A stretch of 64,000 bases of DNA, from contig NZ_JANARS010000009.1 of assembly GCF_024199985.1 (NCBI RefSeq), forward strand, positions 109,322-173,321, in the 5' to 3' direction. Positions 63,976-64,000 of this stretch are shown one piece after another (position 1 is the first letter of the stretch; every line of letters begins with the position of its first letter). The translations under genes and the position numbers were made by a program. Origin of the DNA: Nocardioides pinisoli. Lineage in GTDB: Bacteria > Actinomycetota > Actinomycetes > Propionibacteriales > Nocardioidaceae. The notes under the pieces are model-generated. The model did no database searches and was not told the DNA's origin. It saw only the letters and a list, made by a program, of their open reading frames with translations.

Positions 63976-64000
63976 CTCTTTCAACCTGTCCAAACCTCCG

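Overview
The window is high-GC DNA (about 70% or more) from an actinomycete. Many starts are GTG, genes are tightly packed, and stop and start codons often overlap as ATGA or GTGA. Gene order in two blocks follows the mycobacterial order: Rv1822-Rv1829 on the left, and Rv1691-1713-like segments on the right. Protein style suggests Nocardioides or a related Propionibacteriales genus. That genus call is an inference; no marker sequence in the window proves it.

Layout. 1-7.3 kb (minus strand): two CNNM/CorC-type membrane proteins, a PgsA-like CDP-alcohol phosphotransferase, DUF881 - small basic protein - DUF881, gcvH, a zinc-ribbon/FHA protein, an FtsR-type MerR regulator and a DUF151 protein cut by the window edge. 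7.5-10.2 kb (plus): a secreted formylglycine-type sulfatase followed 4 bp later by an ArsB/SLC13-like permease. 10.4-13.5 kb (minus): two secreted phospholipase-D-fold proteins. 14-16.7 kb: a DUF1622 membrane protein, an RsbW-like ATPase facing a fragment that resembles half a STAS domain, and an orphan PAS-PAS histidine kinase. 17-21.9 kb (plus): a NarL-type two-component pair, an MMPL exporter and an APH-fold kinase. 21.9-23.4 kb: a Tat-exported multicopper oxidase.

23.9-31.1 kb is the accessory part. It holds an SDR/TetR divergent pair with clear palindromic operators, a small two-helix membrane protein, a GAF-ANTAR regulator, a hemerythrin protein, a GT4 glycosyltransferase, a DUF305-like protein, about 1.4 kb of apparently empty DNA, and a broken integrase lying against tRNA-Pro(GGG). 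This looks like the eroded edge of an integrated element.

31.3-40.3 kb: a LytM/M23 peptidase, then one long minus-strand operon reading parA, a ribbon-helix-helix gene, scpA, scpB, an RsuA-family pseudouridine synthase, aroH, tyrA, cmk, plsC and der (chromosome segregation, Tyr/Phe synthesis, nucleotide and lipid supply, ribosome assembly). 40.5-50.9 kb: a DUF3516 superfamily-2 helicase, a DrrAB-like ABC exporter, an AfsR-like giant regulator, xerD, ald and a NUDIX hydrolase. 50.9-63.7 kb: pepN; the minus-strand operon HAD phosphatase, 61-aa protein, tlyA, nadK, recN, steA, MctB-like protein, pyrG; a DUF1015 protein; and an unusual SSB. The window ends in a minus-strand 5S rRNA gene with its terminator, so a ribosomal operon lies just to the right.

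I saw no CRISPR array, intact prophage, insertion sequence, riboswitch or replication origin. I found no convincingly new multi-gene system. The least explained elements are the PLD-fold pair with altered HKD motifs, the sulfatase-permease pair, the RsbW-like gene with its STAS-like remnant, and the island beside tRNA-Pro.
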